Below, piece after piece: positions 46,641 through 55,082 of a stretch of 64,000 nucleotides of DNA. The notes below the pieces were generated by a model, which did not search any database, was not told the DNA's origin, and was given only the letters and a program-made list of their open reading frames with translations. A program made the translations under genes and the position numbers. Origin of the DNA: Neobacillus massiliamazoniensis (GTDB lineage: Bacteria; Bacillota; Bacilli; Bacillales; Cytobacillaceae); NCBI RefSeq assembly GCF_001048695.1, contig NZ_CVRB01000001.1, forward strand, positions 1,612,001-1,676,000, written 5' to 3'. Within the stretch, counting starts at the first letter, position 1. Each line of letters opens with the position of its first letter.

Positions 46641-47912
46641 ATGGTAAACAACAAAGTAAAAAAATATCTAAAAAATTCCCCAAGATTATACCCAAAATTA
46701 CAAAGAATTTTTTACATTTTTGTATTACTTCCTAAATATAAAATTAAGAAGAGCTTCCTTATTTTTCTAACCCCTTTCTTTATTAAACTACCTATTAAAA
46801 ATAATAAAATTGTAATGACAAACTTTAATGGTAAAGGATATGGGTGTAATCCGAAATATATAGCAGAAGAACTGTTAAGACAAAAGCTAAATTATGATAT
46901 TGTTTGGGTTTTAAAGAAAGAGTTAATTGGAAAAGCGAAGATACCTAAAGAAATAAGAATAGTTGAATATGAATCAATAAAACATTTATATGAGTTAGCA
47001 ACTGCTAGAGTTTGGATTGATAATGAAAGAAAGTATTTTTATTCTCCAAAAAGGAAAAAACAATTTTATATCCAAACATATCATGGTGTTGTAGCTTTAA
47101 AACAAGTTGAGAAGGATGTAGAAAAACAACTTCCTGTTAGTTATGTTGATAAGGCCAAAAATGATTCCAAAATGATTGACCTTTTTATAGCAAATAGTAA
47201 ATTCAATAGTAATTTATACCGAAGAGCATTTTGGTATGAGGGCGAAGTTCTCGAGGTTGGGGCTCCAAGATGCGAGATTCTAATAAAAGAAAATAAAAAT
47301 ATTTTAGATCAGGTTAGGAATTATTTTAATATTACAGAAGGTAAGCGTATTCTACTATATGCTCCAACTTTTAGAGCCAATTCTGATACTAAAGTATATA
47401 ATGTCGATTTTGAAACATTAATTCAAACTTTAGAGAAAAAGTATTGTGGAGAATGGATAGTATTAGTTAGATTGCATCCAGATATATCAACAAAAGCTGA
47501 TTTTTTGGAATACAACTCAAAAATACTAAATGCAACAGATTATGATGATATGAATGAATTGCTATCAGCAAGTGATATTTTAATAACCGATTATTCGAGT
47601 AGTGTGTTTGAATTTTCTTTCACTAAGAAGCCTATCTTTTTATATGCACCAGATATTAAGGAATATATTGAAGAAAGGAATTTTTACTTTGATATTCGCT
47701 CTTTGCCATATCCATTAGCTGAGAATAATAACCAATTACAAACGGTAATAGAAGGATTTGATAAGAGTAGGTATTTAATAGAACTAGATACCTTTTTTAA
47801 AAAAATAGGGATATTTGATCCTAAAGGTGCATCCGCAAAAATCGTTAAAATTATTAACGATGTTGCGAATCAAAACACTGAATTTCCCAATAATATTGAA
47901 ATATCTGTTTAA
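46641..47912 (+). CDS. CDP-glycerol glycerophosphotransferase-family protein
   Basis: A 423-residue paralogue of the protein at 33267. Shared motifs are GYGCNPKYIAEELL, TYHGVVALKQVEKDVEKQLP, YAPTFRAN, RLHPD and ITDYSSSVFEFSFTKKPIFLYAPD. It has a basic, hydrophobic N-terminus suited to the membrane face. It presumably uses a CDP-polyol made by one of the two cytidylyltransferase domains in the operon; the acceptor is unknown. Confidence 0.86.
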   Translation: MVNNKVKKYLKNSPRLYPKLQRIFYIFVLLPKYKIKKSFLIFLTPFFIKLPIKNNKIVMTNFNGKGYGCNPKYIAEELLRQKLNYDIVWVLKKELIGKAKIPKEIRIVEYESIKHLYELATARVWIDNERKYFYSPKRKKQFYIQTYHGVVALKQVEKDVEKQLPVSYVDKAKNDSKMIDLFIANSKFNSNLYRRAFWYEGEVLEVGAPRCEILIKENKNILDQVRNYFNITEGKRILLYAPTFRANSDTKVYNVDFETLIQTLEKKYCGEWIVLVRLHPDISTKADFLEYNSKILNATDYDDMNELLSASDILITDYSSSVFEFSFTKKPIFLYAPDIKEYIEERNFYFDIRSLPYPLAENNNQLQTVIEGFDKSRYLIELDTFFKKIGIFDPKGASAKIVKIINDVANQNTEFPNNIEISV

Positions 47913-47931
47913 CTGTATGTATTCATCCTGA

Positions 47932-48054
47932 AGCGAAAAGTTTACCTGGTCCCTGAATAGGGCTTATCACCTCATTAAAGATAAAAAAGTGGTTTTCACA
48001 ATTCCTGATACTGTAATTGAACCATATGACATTTATTATTGGTTAATTGACTAA
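47932..48054 (+). pseudogene. Possible remnant of a sugar nucleotidyltransferase
   Basis: A 40-codon open stretch with no start reads SEKFTWSLNRAYHLIKDKK, then VVFTIPDTVIEPYDIYYWLID and TAA. The segment VVFTIPDTVIEP resembles the metal-binding centre of NTP-transferase-type sugar nucleotidyltransferases (compare FGMPDT-like cores). It fills the gap in front of the cytidylyltransferase-oxidoreductase fusion and looks like the trace of a lost sugar-activation gene. Confidence 0.4.
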
Positions 48055-48083
48055 TAAATTTATTTTTGAAAGTAGTGGTTTAA

Positions 48084-49433
48084 ATGAAAAAAGTTATAAC
48101 TTATGGTACTTTCGATTTATTGCATTATGGTCATATGAATCTTTTGAAAAAAGCAAAGTCTCTTGGGGATTACCTTATTGTAGGTGTTACTACAGAAAAT
48201 TTTGACATTAATCGAGGTAAACTAAATGTCCAGCAATCATTAATGGAAAGAATTCAAGCGGTAAAAGATACTGGATTAGTAGATGAAGTAATCCCCGAAG
48301 AATATGTTGGACAAAAAATTGATGATATTAGAAGGTATGGCGTTGATATTTTTGCAATTGGCTCTGACTGGGAGGGTGAGTTTGATTATTTAAAAAATTT
48401 CTGCAAAGTAGTTTATTTGGATCGGACACAAGGAATTTCTAGTACGCAAATACGCACGGAGTCTCAATTGGTTAGGATGGGGATTGTTGGATACTCTCCA
48501 ATGGTAGACAAATTTATAGATGAGAGCAGATACGTAAGCGGTATAGTTGTCACGGGAATTTATCTTGAAGAAGAGGAAACTCTCCCTGAAAAATTACAGG
48601 AAAATGGCTTCGAACTGATTACAAATAATTTCAATAGACTTATTGACACTGTTGACGCAGTCTATGTGATATCAAAACCGGTAAATAGATACGAGTTGGT
48701 AAAACAGGCATTATCTCAAGGAAAAAATGTTCTATGCGAATCTCCCATAACGTTGAACAATAGCCAGGTAAAAGAGTTATTTGAACTAGCAGATAGTAAG
48801 CATTGCATATTATTTGAAGCCATAAAAACAGCATATGCTCTTGCGTTTTCAAGGTTAGCTCTTTTAATTAAAAGTGGGGAAATAGGAGAAGTAAAATCAG
48901 TTGAGGCGACATGTACAAGTTTACAATCTAAGAGTAATTGGTTATACAATAAGGAAAGTGGCGGCGGGAGCCTAACTTCATGGGGGCCGATTGCACTTTT
49001 ACCGATATTTGCAATTTTGGGGACTGATTATAAAGAATGTAACTTTGTGTCTTATTATAAAGAAAAACATGGAGTGGATTTGTTTACTAAGATTGATTTA
49101 ATATATCAAAAAGCTGTAGCATCTTTAAAAGTAGGAGTCGGGGTAAAATCTGAAGGCGAGTTGATTATATCTGGAACAAAGGCATATATATATGTGCCAT
49201 CTCCTTGGTGGAAAACAGAATATTTTGAAGTAAGATACGAGGATTTCACCAACAACAAAAGATATTTCTACAAGTTAGAGGGAGAAGGGATTCGATATGA
49301 GATAGCTGCTTTTTTAAAGTCAATACGGACTCAACAAAATAACTTCTATATTGATAAAGATATATCACTCGGCATCAGTGAGATTATGGAGAAGTTTTTT
49401 ACTAGTAATTATAAAAAAAGTGTGCTTAACTAA
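48084..49433 (+). CDS. Cytidylyltransferase fused to a Gfo/Idh/MocA-like oxidoreductase
   Basis: A 449-residue two-domain protein. Residues 1-130 are a TagD-like nucleotidyltransferase: GTFDLLHYGH (8-17) and GISSTQIR (117-124). From residue 131 it reads as a Gfo/Idh/MocA oxidoreductase: a beta-strand GIVGYSP where the family has GxGxxG/A, CESP (218-221) where it has EKP, and a C-terminal domain with YNKESGGGSLTSWGPIALLPIF. It probably makes a CDP-activated polyol phosphate, with the second domain once or still reducing the precursor. The catalytic Lys of EKP is replaced by Ser. It is the last intact gene of the EPS operon. Confidence 0.82.
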   Translation: MKKVITYGTFDLLHYGHMNLLKKAKSLGDYLIVGVTTENFDINRGKLNVQQSLMERIQAVKDTGLVDEVIPEEYVGQKIDDIRRYGVDIFAIGSDWEGEFDYLKNFCKVVYLDRTQGISSTQIRTESQLVRMGIVGYSPMVDKFIDESRYVSGIVVTGIYLEEEETLPEKLQENGFELITNNFNRLIDTVDAVYVISKPVNRYELVKQALSQGKNVLCESPITLNNSQVKELFELADSKHCILFEAIKTAYALAFSRLALLIKSGEIGEVKSVEATCTSLQSKSNWLYNKESGGGSLTSWGPIALLPIFAILGTDYKECNFVSYYKEKHGVDLFTKIDLIYQKAVASLKVGVGVKSEGELIISGTKAYIYVPSPWWKTEYFEVRYEDFTNNKRYFYKLEGEGIRYEIAAFLKSIRTQQNNFYIDKDISLGISEIMEKFFTSNYKKSVLN

Positions 49434-49610
49434 CGCTGATTTAATCTAAAGATGATTACGTAAATAAGAGAATAATTTAAATTCGTTTAAGGTCCAATGG
49501 TTTAACTTATTCAGATATAGGTACCAAATTCGGAAAAGTCTAAAGAGCGGATATGTTTTTTAGAGTAGACAATAAAAGTTTAGGGCTATTGATGAAGATG
49601 TAATTTATAA

Positions 49611-49697
49611 ATTTTAGTGGTAGCTGCATGCCCGGATGGTATTTTAGTTGCTGATAGAGCTTCAAGTCCGAAAATAAAGGATCGAACCAAATTATAG
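49611..49697 (+). pseudogene. Remnant of a mannose-1-phosphate guanylyltransferase-like C-terminus
   Basis: An open stretch with no start reads ILVVAACPDGILVADRASS and PKIKDRTKL, then TAG. The pattern PDGILVADRASSPKIKD resembles the segment SPDGILVSDKEASSxxK of GDP-mannose pyrophosphorylases. It lies in the 400-bp gap after the last EPS gene; the rest of that gap holds only the hairpin at 49723. Confidence 0.45.
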
Positions 49698-49722
49698 TAA
49701 AAATTAGAAAAGCAGTGGTGTA

Positions 49723-49770
49723 GGGGAGGCGGAGGTTTTTGGCCTCCCTCTATCTTAATATTTTTTAAAA
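49723..49770 (+). terminator. Probable terminator at the end of the EPS operon
   Basis: GGGAGGC pairs with GCCTCCC around a loop of about 12 bases (49723-49748), followed by a loosely T-rich TCTATCTTAATATTTTTT. It is the only convincing hairpin between the last EPS gene and the convergent metallophosphoesterase gene. Confidence 0.6.
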
Positions 49771-49830
49771 AAGTACACTGACTATCTAGGAAAAAATATT
49801 ATAGCATTTGTTTACTCCCTCTTTTAACAA

Positions 49831-50694
49831 TTATAATCGAAACACCGTAATCTCCGGCCGACAAAACAACCGAAACGCTAACCCAGTGGTCCCTATTCCA
49901 CGATTCACATACAAAGACATTTTCCTTTCGCCAACCTGATAGAGTCCGTCGGAATATTTTTGGGCAAGCTCCTGTCTAATAATCGGACCATAAAAAGGAA
50001 TCCGAACCTGCCCACCATGAGAATGTCCTGAAAACTGGGCACTAATCGGATGCAAGATACTTTCATCCGCTATATCAGGTTCATGTGCCAATAACAGAAC
50101 ACAATCTTGCTCGGTTAATCCTTTGACAGCTTTTTTGATATTGGGATTCCCATACATCATGTCGTCGATGCCGGCAATATAAAGGCGTTGCTGGTTTGAC
50201 TCGATAAAATCATGACTATTTTCCAACACCTTGAATTGTGAACGTTGGAAAACTTGAATAACTTTATCCTTCGTGTAAAAATCATGATTCCCAATCACTG
50301 CCCATTTTCCTCCGCGAATCCCCTTCAATGATTGAAGTAATGGAATAGCAGCTTCTGGTTCATTGTTTCCAATCTGGATGAGATCTCCCGTAAAAAAAAT
50401 AACATCTGGTTTCAACCCGTTTATCATCTTAATAACGGGTTGAAAATCTTCGACTCCATAATGAAAACCTAAATGAACATCACTGAATTGAACAATTTTC
50501 CATCCTTCAAACGCTTTAGGAAGGTTGTTTATTTTCAACTGAACTTCTTTTATTTGATACCAAAATCGTTCTACCTTAAATGAGTATGTTCCTATCATCA
50601 TTCCTGCTGCAACTAAGCCTAAATACATTTTTCCAGATTTCTTTAAAAAGCTACGACGATTCATCGTCAACTGCTTTGGTGGTGATTCAGCCAT
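49831..50694 (-). CDS. Metallophosphoesterase with Tat-type signal (YkuE-like)
   Basis: A 287-residue calcineurin-fold hydrolase. The N-terminus has a twin-arginine motif NRRSFLKKS followed by a hydrophobic stretch (LGLVAAGMMIGTYSF), so it is probably exported folded with its metals. Catalytic blocks are FSDVHLG, FFTGDLI, GNHDFY, LAHEPD and GHSHGGQ, all intact. The layout matches B. subtilis YkuE. AAAAGGAGTTTCGA precedes the ATG. Its promoter overlaps a SinR-type operator. The natural substrate is unknown. Confidence 0.9.
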   Translation of the reverse strand: MAESPPKQLTMNRRSFLKKSGKMYLGLVAAGMMIGTYSFKVERFWYQIKEVQLKINNLPKAFEGWKIVQFSDVHLGFHYGVEDFQPVIKMINGLKPDVIFFTGDLIQIGNNEPEAAIPLLQSLKGIRGGKWAVIGNHDFYTKDKVIQVFQRSQFKVLENSHDFIESNQQRLYIAGIDDMMYGNPNIKKAVKGLTEQDCVLLLAHEPDIADESILHPISAQFSGHSHGGQVRIPFYGPIIRQELAQKYSDGLYQVGERKMSLYVNRGIGTTGLAFRLFCRPEITVFRL

Positions 50695-50755
50695 TCGAAA
50701 CTCCTTTTAAGGGCTTAAAATCCATAGAGGATACAGCAATTTAACCCATACAAAC

Positions 50756-50800
50756 GTTCTATTTAAAGAACATTATATATGATACCATATTGTTCCACAA
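50756..50800 (-). promoter_or_regulatory. Promoter with SinR-type operator for the metallophosphoesterase gene
   Basis: On the minus strand TTGTGG (-35, 50795-50800), 17 bp and a perfect TATAAT (-10, 50772-50777) are followed without a gap by GTTCTTT-AA-ATAGAAC (50756-50771). One arm matches the SinR half-site GTTCTYT exactly and the other has one mismatch. The operator covers the expected transcription start. Confidence 0.72.
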
Positions 50801-50833
50801 GTTTTATGAAAGACTGCCATTTATCTAAATGCA

Positions 50834-51538
50834 TTATCTATAAAAAAACACCTCTAAATTGTCCTCGCAATCAATCGTTGCTAATAAAACATTGCTTACC
50901 TGGGTTTGATGAAGAGTTTTTACTCTGTCTAGTAACCATTGTTCCTCTTTGTTGATTTGTTGAAGCCTCTGGGTATTAATCTTACCTTCTTTGATCAAAA
51001 TCATAGGTAAATCAAATGGCTTAGTTTTCAATTGATAAGTGGAAGGAGTGATGGGGTCAAATTGTGGATCCAAAAAAATAGACATTTTTCCATCCGATTC
51101 CCATAGGGCCAACGCTACTTTTTTTACATCCTCTATTTTTTCTTTCCTTAACTCTGACAATAAATAATCAAGTGTAATTCGTGCCTTCCTTAGCGCTTTA
51201 TAGTTAATTTCTCCGTCTTTTATGAGCAACATAGGGGCTGGATCGGTAAATTTTCGCAGCCACTCCCATTTTAAACTTAGTAAAATACCTGAAATATATA
51301 AAACGGCAATTACAAGGGTAGTTATAATAGAACCATCCATGCCGATAGTTGGGTCAGACAATGGATGGGCAATGATGTTTCCTAGCATTAAGGCCACCAC
51401 AAAATCAAGCAATCGTAATTGGGATAACGACCGCTGTCCCATGAATTTTGCTGTCATTACCATAATGAAAAAGGTGACGACTGCTCTCATGATCCAATCA
51501 AAATTGGATAATGTTTCATTACCATAGAAAAAATGCAT
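50834..51538 (-). CDS. DUF421 membrane protein (YetF/YdfR-like)
   Basis: A 234-residue protein. Three N-terminal helices (IMRAVVTFFIMVMTAKFMG, LLDFVVALMLGNIIA, IITTLVIAVLYISGILLSL) are followed by a cytoplasmic domain typical of DUF421, with KDGEINYKALRKARITLDYLLSELR and PFDLPMILIKEGKIN. Relatives are spore or envelope proteins of uncertain function. ATG at 51538 has TAAGGAT nine bases upstream; a longer GTG start at 51547 lies next to that site. Confidence 0.85.
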   Translation of the reverse strand: MHFFYGNETLSNFDWIMRAVVTFFIMVMTAKFMGQRSLSQLRLLDFVVALMLGNIIAHPLSDPTIGMDGSIITTLVIAVLYISGILLSLKWEWLRKFTDPAPMLLIKDGEINYKALRKARITLDYLLSELRKEKIEDVKKVALALWESDGKMSIFLDPQFDPITPSTYQLKTKPFDLPMILIKEGKINTQRLQQINKEEQWLLDRVKTLHQTQVSNVLLATIDCEDNLEVFFYR

Positions 51539-51673
51539 TGAGGACACATCCTTAATCTGAATAATTTTCCTTTGAATTATTATTACCCTTTTTCGACTAT
51601 GTTAAATTTGTTGTAAAATCATAATGTTGCTGAAGACCAAATCTAGGAAATCAAGCAGGTGCTGCATCACAAC

Positions 51674-51711
51674 CAAAAAAAAGCCGGAATAAGCTTGTTC
51701 CGGCTTTTTTT
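51674..51711 (-). terminator. Terminator downstream of the lactonase gene
   Basis: AAAAAAGCCGGAA pairs with TTCCGGCTTTTTT around a short loop. It is A-rich on one side and T-rich on the other, so it can work in both directions. On the minus strand it follows the lactonase gene, whose stop lies about 110 bases upstream of it. Confidence 0.85.
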
Positions 51712-51819
51712 GACACCATTACCTCTATGATCACTTTATTGCAAAAAATTCAAGATTATTTGCTAATCCTATGAATTTTTCGTGAATACAGTTAAAACAT
51801 TAAAACGGAAGAAACTCGT

Positions 51820-52878
51820 TTAATAATGTAAAAATTTCACACACACAGGATAAGGGACAGTAATATCTGACTGCAGCAATGTAAGCTTTCCGGTTTCTTC
51901 ATCCCTGGCATATAAAACAAGATTATGTGATTCCTGATTGGAGGCAACCACAAATTTCCCCGATGGGTCGATTGAAAAATCCCTCGGCCAATCTCCTTCT
52001 GAGGAAACAAGCTCTACAAAGCTTAGCTTACCGCTCTCATTATCCACTTTAAAAACCGCAATACTATTATGTCCCCGGTTCCCTGCATAAACAAACCGAC
52101 CATCAGCGGACAGATGGATGGCGCTTCCCTGATTATTTTCCTTAAAATCTTCTGGCAGAGTAGAAATATACTGCTTAGCTGTAAAATGACCATCTACCTC
52201 ATCATACGTCAGAAAGATCACTTCAGAACTAAACTCTGTCATCACATAAGCGAACCGACCATTTGGATGGAAAGCAATATGCCTCGGGCCGCTGCCTGGA
52301 GGGGTGGTTAAACGATTCACTTCGCTTAAAGTACTATCCTGGTTCAGTTTATAGGTGATGATAGAATCAATCCCCAATTCAACTGCTACAACATATTTTT
52401 CATCAGGGGTAACCCCTGCAAAATGAGTGTGTGCCTTTTCTTGTCTTGGATCAGGACCGGACCCTTCATGCTTAATAATAGAAGTAGGGGGTAATATAGA
52501 ACTGGTGTTAGTATCTAGTACATAAGATTCCACTGTCCCTCGATGATAATTGGCGCTGAACAGGAATTTATTTTCATGGCCAATACTTACATGGCAAGGT
52601 GACGGACCTGGTGAAAGCTGAGAATTGATAAGATTCAATTCTCCTCTATTTTCAATAGTAAAAGAGGCAACTCCTCCTTCTGCTCCCTCTTTCATTACAG
52701 AGTAAAGGTAACGGTTGTCTTTGCTGATATTTATGTATGTAGGGTTTTCCAGTTCAGCAGCTATCTTTATATCTGTTATTTTGGCAGTAGCTGTTTCAAG
52801 TACAAAAGAATAGATACCTTTACTTTCTCCTTTCGTATACGTTCCAATATATCCGGTAAATTTTTTGGCTGTCGTCAT
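51820..52878 (-). CDS. pgl: Lactonase, seven-bladed beta-propeller family (6-phosphogluconolactonase type)
   Basis: A 352-residue cytoplasmic protein. It begins TGYIGTYTKGESKGIYSF, the family signature, followed by repeating blades (NPTYINISKDNRYLYSV, GPSPCHVSIGHENKFLFSANY, GSGPRHIAFHPNGRFAYVMTEF, GDWPRDFSIDPSGKFVVASNQ). The conserved His and Arg residues of Pgl-type lactonases are present. It probably hydrolyses 6-phosphogluconolactone in the pentose phosphate pathway. GAGGAGGAAAGATC precedes the ATG. Confidence 0.88.
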   Translation of the reverse strand: MTTAKKFTGYIGTYTKGESKGIYSFVLETATAKITDIKIAAELENPTYINISKDNRYLYSVMKEGAEGGVASFTIENRGELNLINSQLSPGPSPCHVSIGHENKFLFSANYHRGTVESYVLDTNTSSILPPTSIIKHEGSGPDPRQEKAHTHFAGVTPDEKYVVAVELGIDSIITYKLNQDSTLSEVNRLTTPPGSGPRHIAFHPNGRFAYVMTEFSSEVIFLTYDEVDGHFTAKQYISTLPEDFKENNQGSAIHLSADGRFVYAGNRGHNSIAVFKVDNESGKLSFVELVSSEGDWPRDFSIDPSGKFVVASNQESHNLVLYARDEETGKLTLLQSDITVPYPVCVKFLHY

Positions 52879-53028
52879 GATCTTTCCTCCTCAGTAAAAA
52901 TTAATTATTATTTTATCATAATTCAATTTGAATCTTACTATTTGCTTAAATCAATAAGTTTTGTAATATTGATAGTAGCTAGGACAGTCATTTTGGCTGA
53001 TATACGTTAAATAAAAGGGAGTTCGAAT

Positions 53029-53742
53029 ATGGCAAATAAGAAGAAAACTGTTAAAAGAGGGAATAATTCTTCATCAAAGGTCGTTTTCTGGACAATTGGG
53101 ATTATCGCTGTTTTCCTGCTCGGATTTATTTTTTTAGGAAATCAATCAAAACCGGTTGAAAAAGCTAAAACGAATGAAACGATTGATTACAGCAATGAAC
53201 CGTTTTTAGGAAAGGATTCAGCGCCTGTATCGATTATAGAATTTGGTGACTATAAGTGCCCGAATTGCAAAAACTTTTCTGAAGAGGTAGTCCCTGTCAT
53301 TAAACAGGAACTAGTTGATACAGGAAAAGCGAAATTTTATTTCTTTAATGATTCCTTTATTAGTACTGACTCCATACGCTCGGCAAAATTTGCCGAATCA
53401 GTTTATCAGGAGCTTGGAAACGAAACATTTTGGAAATTTCATGATTTGCTATACAGTAAACAGCCTAAAGATCCAAAGTATGAAAAAATGGATGTTTATG
53501 ATGAGCAATTTTTAGTCAATACGTTGAAGGAAATTGCAAGTGATTCAGATGTTAATAAGGTTGTGGAAAATTTCCACGCTAAAAAATCGGATGCTGCCTG
53601 GCAAAAGGATATGGATTATGCGGAGAAGCTCGGTGTATCTGGAACGCCAACCATATTTGTCGACGGGAAACTATTTACTGGATCACAGTTGCAGGATTTA
53701 ATTGACATGGTAGATAAAGCTGCACAGCAAAAGGGGAAATGA
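53029..53742 (+). CDS. bdbD: Thiol-disulfide oxidoreductase BdbD (DsbA-like)
   Basis: Membrane-anchored oxidase that introduces disulfides into exported proteins. An N-terminal anchor (residues 19-37) is followed by a thioredoxin fold with an inserted helical domain. The active site is CPNC (77-80) in GDYKCPNCKNF, and the cis-proline lies in SGTPTIF. It has 237 residues. It is encoded directly ahead of its partner BdbC, one base apart. Confidence 0.92.
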   Translation: MANKKKTVKRGNNSSSKVVFWTIGIIAVFLLGFIFLGNQSKPVEKAKTNETIDYSNEPFLGKDSAPVSIIEFGDYKCPNCKNFSEEVVPVIKQELVDTGKAKFYFFNDSFISTDSIRSAKFAESVYQELGNETFWKFHDLLYSKQPKDPKYEKMDVYDEQFLVNTLKEIASDSDVNKVVENFHAKKSDAAWQKDMDYAEKLGVSGTPTIFVDGKLFTGSQLQDLIDMVDKAAQQKGK

Positions 53743-53743
53743 A

Positions 53744-54157
53744 ATGAATAAAAAGTTACTTCTCGCTTGGATCACGGCGATCATCGCAACACTTGGGAGC
53801 CTATATTTCAGTGAGGTGCGCCATTTTATTCCTTGCACCCTCTGCTGGTATCAAAGGATTTTTATGTACCCATTAGCGATTATATTGGGAGTTGCCGTCT
53901 ACCGAAATGACAAAGGAATCTATAAATATGTTCTCCCATTATCCATTATCGGAATGGTATTATCCGGTTATCATGTATTGCTGCAAAAAGTCCCCTATTT
54001 ACAGCACTTTGAAATGTGTACAACTGGAGTACCTTGCTCGAAGGATTACCTAAATTGGCTAGGTTTTATTACGATTCCGCTAATGGCCTTTATCGCATTT
54101 ACGATCATTACCATTTGTTTAGTGTTACTTTCGCGAAAAGAAAAAAATGAAGCTTAA
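53744..54157 (+). CDS. bdbC: Disulfide oxidoreductase BdbC (DsbB-like)
   Basis: A four-helix membrane protein of 137 residues that reoxidises BdbD and passes electrons to quinone. The first active-site pair is CTLC in PCTLCWYQRIFMYPL and the second is the C-x5-C pair in CTTGVPC. It overlaps the BdbD operon and has GGGGAAATGA as its ribosome site. A terminator follows. A decayed second copy of this gene lies at 54301-54474. Confidence 0.92.
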   Translation: MNKKLLLAWITAIIATLGSLYFSEVRHFIPCTLCWYQRIFMYPLAIILGVAVYRNDKGIYKYVLPLSIIGMVLSGYHVLLQKVPYLQHFEMCTTGVPCSKDYLNWLGFITIPLMAFIAFTIITICLVLLSRKEKNEA

Positions 54158-54164
54158 ATCTTTC

Positions 54165-54191
54165 AGAGGCTCCCACATGGTGCCTCTTTTT
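54165..54191 (+). terminator. Terminator of the bdbD-bdbC operon
   Basis: AGAGGC pairs with GCCTCT around an 11-base loop and runs into TTTTTGT, a few bases after the bdbC stop. Confidence 0.75.
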
Positions 54192-54300
54192 GTATCAACA
54201 ATTTTTAACATTTGGCATAAGATATTAGCTTATACATTGTTAACTAATACTCTGCTATAGACTTTAAATATTAGAATATTTCATTAAAAGTTGGTGAATT

Positions 54301-54474
54301 AATAAAGAATTAATCGAGTATGTTACTTTTGGGATCGCCTATACTCTTACAAAAAAATCCGTTTCAAAAAAGAGTTTTCGTACAATTGGGGTACCTTGTT
54401 CAAAGGAATATATTAGTTGGTTAGTATTTATTATCATTCAATTATTAGAAATAATAATATTTATTACATTTTAA
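54301..54474 (+). pseudogene. Decayed second copy of bdbC with an internal deletion
   Basis: An open stretch of 57 codons begins NKELIEYVTFGIAYTL and later reads GVPCSKEYISWLVFI before a stop. The latter matches the intact BdbC (GVPCSKDYLNWLGFI) at 11 of 15 positions, and the former resembles the DsbB-family N-terminus. The central ~60 residues with the CTLC site are missing. It is a remnant, not a working oxidoreductase. Confidence 0.65.
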
Positions 54475-54667
54475 AACATTTTTACCTTTAATTCATTTAT
54501 AATCCAGTTTATATATATTGTGGAAATTTTTATTGATTGGTTAGTTTATTATTATTATAATCATTTTAGTAACTTGTCATATGCAAAAGAAATTTGTCAA
54601 ATTGGCTCAAGGTTAAGTACCTGATCGAGTAACTAAAAAAGCATTACAACCACTCATATGGAAGGAC

Positions 54668-54952
54668 TTAACGATCTTTTTCCCATTCTGATGTGAGAAG
54701 TGTTTGGTACTCCATGCTGTTACGGTTTGAATTGTAAGTGATTTCTTTGGATGCTTGGGATTTTAGGTCTAATGATCGAAAACTGATATGCCAAAAAATG
54801 ACCTTGTTATTAAAAAGTAAAAAGGATTTAGCAATGGATTTAATCGAATCAAATAAATCAACAGAAGATGTGTATGTCTTTATTGGTTGATAGCTGGTAT
54901 ATAAGTGAAATTGATCTTTCAAGCAAAACGCCTTTTTGTAACCTTTATACAT
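54668..54952 (-). pseudogene. Coding-like fragment of unknown function
   Basis: A 94-codon frame reads MYKGYKKAFCLKDQFHLYT and continues with SIKSIAKSFLLFNNKVIFWHI to a Glu-Lys-rich end. It looks like real protein, but the ATG has no ribosome site and plausible sequence continues upstream in the same frame (NLYSRNEGFSRNPSYY) to an in-frame TAG. It is probably the 3' part of a larger lost gene. I do not recognise it. Confidence 0.35.
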
Positions 54953-55082
54953 ATAGTAGCTTGGATTACGTGAAAATCCTTCGTTTCTAGAATATAGGTT
55001 GAAAACATTGAATCTGCGCTATTTTCAGGAATTACTCGGTTTCGTACAAAGGTATTTATTCTTTTTTGTACTAATACAAGGG

